A model generated the notes under the pieces. It did no database searches. It was not told the origin of the DNA and worked only from the letters and a program-made list of their open reading frames with translations. Below, one piece after another: positions 52,583 to 60,623 of a stretch of DNA of 64,000 bases; the stretch's first letter is position 1; every line of letters starts with the position of its first letter. Location of the stretch: assembly GCF_003019815.1 (NCBI RefSeq), contig NZ_CP027774.1, forward strand, positions 310,001 to 374,000. The letters run 5' to 3'. This DNA is from Variovorax sp. PMC12 (GTDB lineage: Bacteria > Pseudomonadota > Gammaproteobacteria > Burkholderiales > Burkholderiaceae_C). The translations under genes were made by a program, and so were the position numbers.

Positions 52583-53209
52583 TCAGGCTGCCGCACGGCG
52601 GGCGAGTTCGGCGCGTTCGGCGGCCCGCGCCGCCTGCACGCTGGGTCGCGACTCGATGCGCTGCACGTAGGCGTGCAGGCGGGGCCATTGCGCGAGGTCG
52701 ATGGCTTGGAGCTCGGCCCACATCACGATGGCGTGGCAGTGGGCGTCGGCCGCGGTGAAGCGCTCGCCGTGAAGGTAGTTGCGCGTGGCCAGCACCTCGT
52801 CGAGCCAGGCAAGGCGCCGCTGCACGTTGCCGATGGCGATGCTGCGGTAGTCCGGCGGCGTGTTGGCACGGAACAGCGGCGTGAAGCTCTTGTGCAGTTC
52901 CGAGCCCAGGAAGTTCATCCACTCGAGCACGCGGTAGCGGTCCATGTCCAGGCTGCGCGGCAGCAAGCCGTCCGCGCCGTGGCGGTCGCAGAGGTACTGA
53001 ATGATCACGGCGGCCTCCGTGAGGACCTGGCCGTCGTCCGTCTCCAGCGCCGGCACCTGGCCCTTGGGGTTGATGCGGTGCAGGTCGCTGCCGTCGTGGA
53101 GCTTCTTCGCCCGCACGTCGACCCAGACGCGCTGGGGCGCGATGCCGATCTCGCGCGCCACGACATCCACCGCCAGCGCGCAGGTGTGTGGGGTCATGTA
53201 GAGCTTCAT
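52583..53209 (-). CDS. Glutathione S-transferase family protein (second)
   Basis: A 208-residue GST paralogous to the preceding one. It begins MKLYMTPHTCALAVDVVARE, with a Cys at the same active-site position, KGQVPALE with the cis-Pro, and LTEAAVIIQYLCDR for glutathione binding. Blocks such as DMDRYRVLEWMNFLGSELHK are shared with the other GST, so the pair arose by duplication. It is the first gene of the minus-strand catabolic operon, reading away from the 500-base divergent promoter region. Tandem GSTs may form heterodimers, which is inference. Confidence 0.88.
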   Translation of the reverse strand: MKLYMTPHTCALAVDVVAREIGIAPQRVWVDVRAKKLHDGSDLHRINPKGQVPALETDDGQVLTEAAVIIQYLCDRHGADGLLPRSLDMDRYRVLEWMNFLGSELHKSFTPLFRANTPPDYRSIAIGNVQRRLAWLDEVLATRNYLHGERFTAADAHCHAIVMWAELQAIDLAQWPRLHAYVQRIESRPSVQAARAAERAELARRAAA

Positions 53210-53711
53210 CGAACGGCGCTCCTCGCGTGGTGCGCGTGCCGCCTCGTGGTGCGGCTGTGCACCGATTGGTTGCAAATCATTGAAGTTGAGGTCATAAAAT
53301 TACTGCTATGCGATAAATATGCCATCGATGAGTGTGATGTGTGTTGGTGGAACTACCCAGATGTGAGCCGGAAAGGCCGCGTGTTTCGCGACGGGAAACT
53401 GGACGCAGGCTTCCTCTTGCAGATCTATCGTGCTGTGAGATTTACTGCATTGCGAGAATACGGTTGCGCTGGCTCGATGTGTTGGCTGGAACGGTCCTTG
53501 CGTGCATACATTCCGAATGGATGAAAAGTTGCATTTGAAGAAGTGAATGATGCAAATAAAAAATGCATGATTTCGCTTATTCGATAAAAAAGCATATGAT
53601 TGCCACAACGACGAGGCGATCGGTGCTGCCAGTTGTCCATTGCCGCCCAGGAGCATTCCCCCGGTTCCTGGTGCCGGCCCCGTCTTCACAGGGGTGCCAA
53701 GGAAACGTGCA
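53210..53711. promoter_or_regulatory. Divergent promoter region of the catabolic island
   Basis: No convincing gene lies in these 502 bases, which drive transcription both ways. The part at about 53270-53620 is unusually A+T-rich. TTGCAT (53529-53534), ATGCAA (53550-53555) and ATGCAT (53563-53568) form an inverted repeat with a further half site, a candidate operator for the IclR regulator. An open frame exists here on the plus strand but has no recognisable protein features. Confidence 0.55.
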
Positions 53712-54698
53712 ATGAGAAGAAAGTTCGTTCTGCGGGCCTGCGGTGCCATCGCGCTGGCTGCGGCATCGTGGCTGGTGCCGCTGCAGGCATCGGCCCAAGG
53801 CAACTGGCCCTCGCGGCCCATCCGCATCGTGGTGCCGTACCCGCCGGGCACCGGTCCGGACGTCATGGCCCGCCTCGTGGGCGAGGGGCTGGGCAAGGAG
53901 CTCAAGGCGACCGTCGTGGTGGAGAACAAGGCCGGGGCCAACGGCATCATCGGCACGGCCGAGGTGGTGAAGGCGCCTGCCGACGGCTACACCTACCTGC
54001 TGGTCGACCGGCTCACGCTCACGGTCAACCCGCTGCTCTACCAGCCGCCCTACGATCCCCGGAAGGACCTTGTCTCCGTCAGCAACATCGCCGACGTGAA
54101 CCTGTACCTGGTCACCAGCGCGCAGCTGCCGGTGACCGACTTCAAGTCCTTCGTGGCCTATGCCAAGGCCCACCCGGACAAGGTCACCTTCGGCACCGGC
54201 GGCGTGGGCAGCGTGATGCACCTGAACATGGAGCTCCTCGAATCGGGCACGGGCGTCAAGTTCCTGCACGTGCCCTACAAGGCGCTGGCAGAGGTGATCC
54301 CGGCCATGCTGGGCGGCCAGGTCGAGGTCACTTCCGGCGGCGTCGAGGCCATGCTGCCCTATGTGCAGAAGGGCAGCTTCAGGCTTCTGGCCGTGGGTGC
54401 GCCCCAACGGCAGGCCATCGTGCCCAACGTGCCCACCATCACCGAGGCGGGCGGCGCGGACATGCTGCTGTCCACCTCCTACTCCTTCCATGCGAAGAGC
54501 GGCGTGCCGCCCGAGATCCTGGCGCGCATGAACGCCGCGCTGGCCAAGGTGCTGTCGCAGCCCGAACTCAAGCGCTGGGCGGCCGAGCGCGGCCTGGGCG
54601 CGGGAGCTTCCACGCCGGCCGACCTGGACGCGCGCATCGCCGTGGACAACGACCGCATCGGCCGCTTGGTGCGCGAGCGCGGCATCAAGGTGCAGTGA
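53712..54698 (+). CDS. Bug/TctC-family solute-binding receptor (first gene of plus-strand operon)
   Basis: A 328-residue periplasmic receptor. A signal peptide (LRACGAIALAAASWLVPLQA) is followed by WPSRPIRIVVPYPPGTGPDVMARL, VVENKAGANGIIGTAEV, FGTGGVGSVMHLNMELL near 165 and VPYKALAEVIPAMLGGQVE near 195. It opens the large plus-strand catabolic operon, so its ligand is likely the pathway substrate. The ATG at 53712 is preferred over 53640, which would put 24 extra residues before the signal peptide. Confidence 0.9.
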   Translation: MRRKFVLRACGAIALAAASWLVPLQASAQGNWPSRPIRIVVPYPPGTGPDVMARLVGEGLGKELKATVVVENKAGANGIIGTAEVVKAPADGYTYLLVDRLTLTVNPLLYQPPYDPRKDLVSVSNIADVNLYLVTSAQLPVTDFKSFVAYAKAHPDKVTFGTGGVGSVMHLNMELLESGTGVKFLHVPYKALAEVIPAMLGGQVEVTSGGVEAMLPYVQKGSFRLLAVGAPQRQAIVPNVPTITEAGGADMLLSTSYSFHAKSGVPPEILARMNAALAKVLSQPELKRWAAERGLGAGASTPADLDARIAVDNDRIGRLVRERGIKVQ

Positions 54699-54747
54699 CG
54701 ACCGCAGCGGCCCTTCCCTGAAAAGACACAACGAGAGGACATCGGCG

Positions 54748-56307
54748 ATGACTGAGCAGACTGGCGCCCAGGCCCTGTGGGCGGCGCTCTCCGGCGAAGG
54801 GGTGGACACCTGCTTCGCCAACCCCGGCACGACGGAACTGGACCTGGTGCGCGCCCTGGAGGGCCAGGATTCGATCCGCTGCGTGATAGGCCTGCAGGAG
54901 AACGTCTGCACTGGCGCGGCCGACGGCTACGGACGCATGCTCGGGCGGCCCGCCGCCACGCTGCTGCACCTGGGCCCGGGCTTTGCCAACGGCATCGCCA
55001 ACCTGCACAACGCGCGGCGCGCGCGCACGCCGATCGTCAACCTGATCGGCGACCACACCAGCTGGCACCTGCCCTTCGATGCGCCGCTGACCTCGGACAT
55101 CGAATCGCTGGCGCGGCCGGTGTCGGGCTGGGTGCACCGCATCGCCAGCACGGCCGATGCGCCGCGCGCCGCCGCCGAATCGGTGCGCCAGTCGCTCGCC
55201 AACGGCGGGCAGGGGGCGACGCTGATCTTTCCGGCGGATTTCCAGGCCGAGCCGCTGCGCGGCGCGTCCAACGACGCCGACGCCCCGGCGCCAGCCGCAG
55301 CCCGTGCCGCGGCCATCGGCATCGCCGCCTGCGCACAGCGCCTGCGCACGGCGCGCCGCATCGTCTTCCTGCTGGGTGGCGGGGGCGAGCTCGGCGGCCT
55401 GGGCGTACGGGCGCAACATGCCGCGGCGCGGCTGTGCGCAGCGCTGGGCGCCACGGCCTATGCCGAAACGTTCCCGGCCCGCGCGGAGCGTGGCCAGGGC
55501 CTGCCGGCCTTCGACCGCTTGCCCTATTTTCCCGAGCCGGCACGCGCCGTGCTCGATCCGGCCGACCTGGTGGTGCTGGCCGGCGCGCTGCCGCCCGTCA
55601 CCTACTTCGGCTACGCGGGCCACCCCAGCCTGCTGGTCGAGGCCGATCGCCTGCTGACCGTGGGCGAGCCCGGCCATCCGGTGGCCGAGGCGCTGGAGCA
55701 GCTGGCCGATGCGCTGCAGGCTCCGGCCTGCGAAGCGCCCGTGCATCCGCTGCCGGCCGAACCCACCGGCGCGCTCACGCCCGCGGCCATCGGCGCGGTG
55801 CTCACGCGCACGCTGCCCGAAGGCGCCATCGTCTCGGTCGAGGGCGGCACCTGCGGCTACCCCTTCTATGCCGCATCGGCCGCCGCGGCGCCGCACACGA
55901 CGCTGACCAACACCGGCGGCGCCATCGGCCAGGGCCTGCCCGTGGCGGTGGGCGCGGCCATCGCCTGCCCCGGGCGGCGGGTGGTGGGACTGCTGTCCGA
56001 CGGCAGCACGCAGTACACGATCCAGGCGCTGTGGACGATGGCGCACGAGCAGCTCGACGTGGTCGTGCTCATCGCCGCCAACCATCAGTACGCCATCCTG
56101 CGCAACGAACTGCGCCGCGGCGGCGCTGCACTGGGCGCGCGCGCCGAGGCGCTCACCGCGCTCGACTCGCCGCGCATCGACTGGGTGGGGCTGGCGCAGT
56201 CCTATGGCGTGCCGGCCACCCGCGCCGCCACGGCCGAAGAACTCACGGTCCAGCTGCGCGCCGCCTTCGGGCGCCGCGGCCCGGCCCTCATCGAAATGGC
56301 CCTCTGA
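54748..56307 (+). CDS. Thiamine diphosphate-dependent enzyme (acetolactate synthase / benzoylformate decarboxylase-like)
   Basis: A 519-residue ThDP enzyme. The N-terminal PYR domain has the catalytic Glu in GLQENVCTGAADGYGR near residue 51. The central domain spans about 190-330. The C-terminal PP domain has LSDGSTQYTIQALWTMAHE near 415 and NHQYAI, the Mg2+-ThDP motif with SDGS in place of the usual GDGS. The overall pattern fits 2-oxo-acid decarboxylases of the MdlC or acetolactate-synthase-like branch. It may decarboxylate or ligate a 2-oxo acid from the pathway. No small regulatory subunit is encoded nearby, so valine synthesis is unlikely. Confidence 0.88.
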   Translation: MTEQTGAQALWAALSGEGVDTCFANPGTTELDLVRALEGQDSIRCVIGLQENVCTGAADGYGRMLGRPAATLLHLGPGFANGIANLHNARRARTPIVNLIGDHTSWHLPFDAPLTSDIESLARPVSGWVHRIASTADAPRAAAESVRQSLANGGQGATLIFPADFQAEPLRGASNDADAPAPAAARAAAIGIAACAQRLRTARRIVFLLGGGGELGGLGVRAQHAAARLCAALGATAYAETFPARAERGQGLPAFDRLPYFPEPARAVLDPADLVVLAGALPPVTYFGYAGHPSLLVEADRLLTVGEPGHPVAEALEQLADALQAPACEAPVHPLPAEPTGALTPAAIGAVLTRTLPEGAIVSVEGGTCGYPFYAASAAAAPHTTLTNTGGAIGQGLPVAVGAAIACPGRRVVGLLSDGSTQYTIQALWTMAHEQLDVVVLIAANHQYAILRNELRRGGAALGARAEALTALDSPRIDWVGLAQSYGVPATRAATAEELTVQLRAAFGRRGPALIEMAL

Positions 56308-56348
56308 ACTCAGCGGCGGGCCGCAACGCATTCAAGGAGCAATCGAAG

Positions 56349-57143
56349 ATGGATCTCAGACTCAAGGGCAAGGTGGCCGTGGTCACGGGCGGCAGCCTGG
56401 GCATCGGCCGGGCAGTGGCGGAAGCCTTCGCGGCCGAAGGCGTGCGCGTGGCCATCGTGGCGCGCAGCCGGGACGCGCTCGAGCAGGCCGCACGGGAAAT
56501 CACCGCGAAGACCGGCGTGGAGGTGCTGGCCACGCCCGCCGACGTGAGCGACACCGCGCAGGTGCAAGCCGCCGTCGACAAGGCGGCGGCGCACTTCGGG
56601 CGCATCGACATCCTGGTCAACGGCGCGGCCCATCCGGGCGGGCTGGTGCGCAGCGAGATCGAGAACGCCGATCCCGAAGGCCTGCTGCAGGACATCGACA
56701 TCAAGGTCGTGGGCTACATGCGCTTCGCCAAGGCCTGCGCGGCGCACATGCGAAAGGGCGGCTGGGGCCGCATCATCAACATCGGCGGCCTGACCGGACG
56801 CGGCAGCAAGCAGCTCTCAGGCCTGCGCAACGTGGCCGTGGCGCACATGACCAAGACGCTGTCGGACCAGCTCGGCCCCTCGGGCATCACGGTCAACGTG
56901 ATCCACCCCGGCGTGGTGGAGACGCCGCACATCCACGAGCTCTACGCGAAGGAAGCCAGGCTGCAGGGCCTCACGCCCGCGCAGGTCGAGGCGAACTACG
57001 CCAAGGCCACGCCCATCCGCCGCGTGCTGCAGGTCGGCGAGATCGCCGACGTGGTGCTCTTCCTCGCTTCGGACCGCGCGGCGGCCATCACCGGCGAATC
57101 CATCGCGGTCGACGGCGGCATCACGCGCGGCATCTTCCTCTGA
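56349..57143 (+). CDS. SDR-fold protein lacking the usual catalytic triad
   Basis: A 264-residue short-chain dehydrogenase-fold protein. The nucleotide-binding motif TGGSLGIGRAVA, the NGAA block and the C-terminal GESIAVDGGITRG are intact. Where other SDRs have the catalytic Ser and YxxxK, this protein reads NIGGLTG and SGLRN, aligned by the following MTKTLSDQLGPSGITVN stretch; Ser, Tyr and Lys all seem to be replaced. It may therefore work differently, bind a ligand or catalyse a non-redox step. AAGGAG precedes the ATG at 56349. It lies between the ThDP enzyme and propeller genes. Confidence 0.88.
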   Translation: MDLRLKGKVAVVTGGSLGIGRAVAEAFAAEGVRVAIVARSRDALEQAAREITAKTGVEVLATPADVSDTAQVQAAVDKAAAHFGRIDILVNGAAHPGGLVRSEIENADPEGLLQDIDIKVVGYMRFAKACAAHMRKGGWGRIINIGGLTGRGSKQLSGLRNVAVAHMTKTLSDQLGPSGITVNVIHPGVVETPHIHELYAKEARLQGLTPAQVEANYAKATPIRRVLQVGEIADVVLFLASDRAAAITGESIAVDGGITRGIFL

Positions 57144-57168
57144 GCCATCCATCCAAGGAGTCACAGAC

Positions 57169-58206
57169 ATGAACGGAACCATTCTCGTGGGCACGGCAGG
57201 GCAGGGCATCCTGCGCAGCGCGGACGACGGCGCCACCTGGCACCGCCTGGGCCTGAAGGAGGCCATCGAGTTCGACGGCACGGTGCGCGCGCTGGCCGTG
57301 GACCCGGCCGACCCCAGCCGGGTGCTGGCCGGCGCGGACGTGGGCATCTGCCTGTCGATCGACGGCGGCGCGCATTTCCAGCGCATGGCCTCGCCGGCCG
57401 ACGGCCAGACCGTCTGGGCGCTCGCCTTCAGCCCGCTGGACCCGAAGCTGGTGCTGGCCGGCACCGGCGCGCCGTCGCGCTCGCGCATGCACCGCTCGCG
57501 CGACGGCGGCCTGAGCTGGGAGCTGCTCGACGTCGAGCTGCCCGAGTTCTGCTCCGGCGTGCACCGCCCGCGCATCCTGACCATTGCCTTCCATCCGCAG
57601 CGCGCCGGCGAAGCATGGTTCGGCGTGGAGGAGGGCGGCGCCTGGCGCACGCGCGATGCGGGCGACAGCTGGGAGCGCATCGACACGCCCGGGCGTGGCA
57701 TCAACAACTCCGACATCCATGCCATCTCGGTGCTGCCGGCCACCCGGGATGCGCCGGCCAAGCACATCGTGGTGACCGTCAATTCGGTGTGCGAGAGCGT
57801 CGACGATGCCGAGAGCTTCGTGTGCCACCCGTCCAAGGACCGCTTCGACGGCCTGTACTACACCCGCACGGTGCAGCCGCTGGACGCCGAGGGCCGCGAG
57901 CTGCTGCTGGCCATCGGCGACGGCACGCCGGGTTCGCGCACCCGCATCTATCGCTCGGGCGACCGCGGCCAGACCTGGGCACAGACGCTGCTGAACACCG
58001 CGCCCAATTCCACCGTGTGGACCTTCGGGGCCCATGCGAGCGACCGCGGCCTGCTGTTCGCCGGCACCAAGTACGGCCACCTGCTGCGCTCCACCAACGG
58101 CGGGCGCAGCTGGTTCAAGGAATGGCGCGACTTCAGCGAGATCACCTCGGTGGCCTGGACGCCTTTCGTGGCGCCGGTGCATGCGCATCCGCAGTCCATC
58201 CACTGA
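57169..58206 (+). CDS. BNR/Ycf48-like beta-propeller protein
   Basis: A 345-residue protein built of BNR (Asp-box) repeats, for example RSADDGATWHRL near residue 16, LSIDGGAHF near 63, RSRDGGLSWELL near 107, RTRDAGDSWERI near 160, RSGDRGQTWAQ near 263 and RSTNGGRSWFKEW near 308. This predicts a six- or seven-bladed beta-propeller. There is no signal peptide, so it should be cytoplasmic, unlike most sialidase-type propellers. Its role in the operon is unknown; it could be a lactonase-like enzyme, scaffold or chaperone (Ycf48 assists photosystem assembly). Confidence 0.82.
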   Translation: MNGTILVGTAGQGILRSADDGATWHRLGLKEAIEFDGTVRALAVDPADPSRVLAGADVGICLSIDGGAHFQRMASPADGQTVWALAFSPLDPKLVLAGTGAPSRSRMHRSRDGGLSWELLDVELPEFCSGVHRPRILTIAFHPQRAGEAWFGVEEGGAWRTRDAGDSWERIDTPGRGINNSDIHAISVLPATRDAPAKHIVVTVNSVCESVDDAESFVCHPSKDRFDGLYYTRTVQPLDAEGRELLLAIGDGTPGSRTRIYRSGDRGQTWAQTLLNTAPNSTVWTFGAHASDRGLLFAGTKYGHLLRSTNGGRSWFKEWRDFSEITSVAWTPFVAPVHAHPQSIH

Positions 58207-58222
58207 CGCGAGGAGGCCGGCC

Positions 58223-58732
58223 ATGAACACCCGCAACCCCGTGCCCACCGACGGCACCGGCAGCACTGTCGAGGAGGTCCGTCCGCGCATCCGCCGCACG
58301 CACCTGGCGCTGTTCGTGAAGGACCCCTTCGCGTCCGCACCCTGGTACGAGGAAGTGCTGGGGATGCAGGTCACGGCGCGCGGGGCGCGATGGGTGTTCC
58401 TCTCCTTCGGGCAGAAGCACCACGACATCGCGCTCATCCAGGTGGACGAGCCCGAGGCCGCCAGCCGCGGCACGGTGAACATGCAGCACTACGGCCTGGA
58501 GATCGAGGGCGGCCTGGACGACCTGCGCCGGCTCTACGGCATGCTGCTGCGCAAGAACGTGGAGGTGGTCAAGACCACCGACCACAAGGTGGGCTACGGC
58601 CTGTACTTCCACGACCCCGATGGCCACCGCTTCGAATTCTTCCTCGAACTCGTCCACGACGACGAGGAAGCCAAGCGCCTGCTGGGCGAATACAACGCGC
58701 CCAGCAACGCCTTGGACCTGCAGCCGCTGTAA
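58223..58732 (+). CDS. VOC-family protein, possible ring-cleavage dioxygenase
   Basis: A 169-residue vicinal-oxygen-chelate protein, 26 bases longer in origin from the propeller stop by a 16-base gap. Likely metal ligands are the His in RTHLALFV near 27, His in QHYGLEI near 90 and Glu in HRFEFFLEL near 140, the 2-His-1-carboxylate set of extradiol dioxygenases and glyoxalases. The YYFHDPDGHRFEF-like block (YGLYFHDPDGHRFEFF) is typical of extradiol enzymes. It may cleave a catechol-type ring formed by the FAD monooxygenase. Being a single VOC module, it could also be an isomerase or resistance protein. Confidence 0.85.
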   Translation: MNTRNPVPTDGTGSTVEEVRPRIRRTHLALFVKDPFASAPWYEEVLGMQVTARGARWVFLSFGQKHHDIALIQVDEPEAASRGTVNMQHYGLEIEGGLDDLRRLYGMLLRKNVEVVKTTDHKVGYGLYFHDPDGHRFEFFLELVHDDEEAKRLLGEYNAPSNALDLQPL

Positions 58733-58787
58733 GCGACTGCCTGCTGCACCTCCACTCCATCCATTCCCATTCCTGGACACGATCAAC

Positions 58788-59390
58788 ATGAGCACCCCCG
58801 ACCTCAGCGCCTTCCACATCCGCAAGTGGTACCTCCAGATCGAGGACACCCTGGCCGGCGAGACCGGCGCACCCGCCGACGGCGAGCCGCTGCGCAAGAT
58901 CGTCATCGCCGCCTGCCTTCGCAACCCCTTCGCGGGCCGCTACGTCGAAGACCTGTCGTCCTGGATCGCGCCCTCGCCCGAGCTCGGAAGGGAGTTCGGC
59001 CGCCGCATCCGCGAGGCCGCGGGCGGCCAGGCCATCGAGAGTTACGGCAAGGCCTGCCTGGTGGGCATCGACGGCGAATACGAGCACGGCAACGCGCTGC
59101 TGACCAACCCCGCCGCCAACCCGGTGCGTGAAGGCGTGGGCGGCGGCAAGTCGTGGGTGCCGTCCACCGGCAAGCGCGGCGGGCCCGGCACCGTCATCGA
59201 CATTCCGCTGGCGCACAAGGACGCGCTGTACGTTCGCTCGCACTACGACACCGTCTCGGCGATGTTCGGCGACGGCCCCAACCGCGACGAAGTGGTGCTG
59301 ATCTGGGCCTTCGCCACGCGCGGACGGCTCAACGCGCGCCTGGGCGGCCTGAAGGCCTCGGAAATCAAGGGCGAGGACGGCCTCGTCTGA
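58788..59390 (+). CDS. Amino acid synthesis family protein (DUF1185)
   Basis: A 200-residue protein of the AA_synth/DUF1185 family (PF06684). Family blocks are IRKWYLQIEDTLAGETG near residue 11, IVIAACLRNPFAGRYVEDL near 40, GVGGGKSWVPSTGKRG near 115 and YVRSHYDTVSAMFGDGPNRDEVV near 145. The family name comes from old annotation and no reaction is firmly assigned. It recurs near hydrolases, NIPSNAP and monooxygenase genes in Burkholderiales, so a catabolic role is inferred. It is cytoplasmic, with no signal peptide. The ATG at 58788 is the natural start of the family. Confidence 0.85.
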   Translation: MSTPDLSAFHIRKWYLQIEDTLAGETGAPADGEPLRKIVIAACLRNPFAGRYVEDLSSWIAPSPELGREFGRRIREAAGGQAIESYGKACLVGIDGEYEHGNALLTNPAANPVREGVGGGKSWVPSTGKRGGPGTVIDIPLAHKDALYVRSHYDTVSAMFGDGPNRDEVVLIWAFATRGRLNARLGGLKASEIKGEDGLV

Positions 59391-59410
59391 GCGCCGCCGG
59401 AGAGCCGCAC

Positions 59411-60283
59411 ATGCAACGCCGCGACCACCGCCTGAGCCACGATGGCCTGGGCTTCCACATCACCGAATGGGGCGAGCCCGACGCCTGGCCCGTGCTGATG
59501 CTCCACGGCATCCGCGGCTATGCCGAGACCTTCGCGGGCGTGGCGGGCGCACTGCAGCCCGGGTTCCGCGTGATCGCCTTCGACCAGCGCGGCCGCGGCG
59601 AGACCGACTGGGACCCGGGGCACGGCTACTACACCGACACCTACGTCGCCGACGTCGAGGCGCTGGTGGCGCAACTGGGCCTGCAGCGCTTCGACCTGCT
59701 CGGCCATTCGATGGGCGGCATCAACGCCATCGTGTATGCCGCGCGACATCCCGGCAAGGTGCGCCGCCTGGTCATCGAGGATGCCGGCCCCGGCGCCTTC
59801 GACGCGAGCGACGGTGCCACCCGCATCCGCAAGGAACTGGCGAGCACGCCCACCGCCTTTGCTTCCTGGGACGAAGCCGCCACGTTCATGCGCGCACTGC
59901 GCCCCACGGTGACGGAGGAGGCGCGCCAGCAGCGGCTGCACAGCATGCTCAAGCCGGTGGGTGGCGGCGGCTTCACCTGGCGCTACGACCATGCGGGCAT
60001 CGCCGCCACGCGCCTGAACCCCGACCCCGCGCGCCAGGTGGACCTTGCCGCATGCGTGAAGCAGCTGCAGTGCGACACGCTCGTGGTGCGCGGCGGCCGC
60101 TCCGACTACCTGCAGCCGGCCATGGCCGAGCGCATGCGAACCCTCAACCCGCGCATCTCCACGCTCGAGATTCCCGATGCGGGCCACTATGTCCACGACG
60201 ACCAGCCGGCGCTCTTCGCGACGGCCGTCACTGCCTTCCTGAAGCGGCCCGAGGCGGCCGCCTCGGGCCGACCCCACCCATGA
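59411..60283 (+). CDS. Alpha/beta hydrolase (possible meta-cleavage product hydrolase)
   Basis: A 290-residue alpha/beta-hydrolase. The oxyanion-hole HGIRGYAETF lies near residue 32, the nucleophile elbow GHSMGG near 97, the catalytic Asp in RGGRSDYL near 237 and the His in DAGHYVHDDQP near 262, giving a full Ser-Asp-His triad. Members include MhpC-type C-C hydrolases that act after extradiol ring cleavage, as well as esterases and dehalogenases. Next to a VOC protein and FAD monooxygenase, the ring-fission product hydrolase role is plausible. Its stop overlaps the NIPSNAP start (ATGA). Confidence 0.88.
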   Translation: MQRRDHRLSHDGLGFHITEWGEPDAWPVLMLHGIRGYAETFAGVAGALQPGFRVIAFDQRGRGETDWDPGHGYYTDTYVADVEALVAQLGLQRFDLLGHSMGGINAIVYAARHPGKVRRLVIEDAGPGAFDASDGATRIRKELASTPTAFASWDEAATFMRALRPTVTEEARQQRLHSMLKPVGGGGFTWRYDHAGIAATRLNPDPARQVDLAACVKQLQCDTLVVRGGRSDYLQPAMAERMRTLNPRISTLEIPDAGHYVHDDQPALFATAVTAFLKRPEAAASGRPHP

Positions 60284-60576
60284 TCCACGAACTCAGAACC
60301 TACACCCTGGTGCCCGGCGGCGTGCGCGACTACCTGCGCATCTACAACGAGTGTGGCCGCGAGCTGCAGACCCGCACGCTCGGACAACTGGTCGCGTTGA
60401 TGACGCCGGAAAGCGGCGACATCAACCAGCTGGTCTTCCACTGGGCCTTCGACAGCCTCGACGACCGCGCACGTCGCCGTGCCGCACTGATGGCCGACCC
60501 GGCCTTCGCGGAATTCCGCAAGCAGGTGCGCCACCTGCTGCTGCGCCAGGAGAGCCGGCTGCTCTCGCCCGCCTGA
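60280..60576 (+). CDS. NIPSNAP family protein
   Basis: A 98-residue protein with a single NIPSNAP / dimeric alpha-beta barrel domain: MIHELRTYTLVPGGVRDYLR at the start, then LVALMTPESGDINQLVFHWAFDSLDDRARRR-like sequence and a WAF core. Such small proteins form dimers, and some are ring-opening or decarboxylating enzymes while others are structural. The function here is unknown. Its ATG overlaps the hydrolase stop by 4 bases, which suggests coupled synthesis with the hydrolase. Confidence 0.82.
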   Translation: MIHELRTYTLVPGGVRDYLRIYNECGRELQTRTLGQLVALMTPESGDINQLVFHWAFDSLDDRARRRAALMADPAFAEFRKQVRHLLLRQESRLLSPA

Positions 60577-60623
60577 GGCCCTCGCACAGGCCGCCGTTCC
60601 CGTCCAAGTCCCAAGGAGTTCCC

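Noticed and set aside
53287..53524. Plus-strand open frame with normal-looking amino acids in the A+T-rich control region
   Set aside because: No start with a ribosome site, no recognisable family, and the frame begins inside the antisense of the GST gene.
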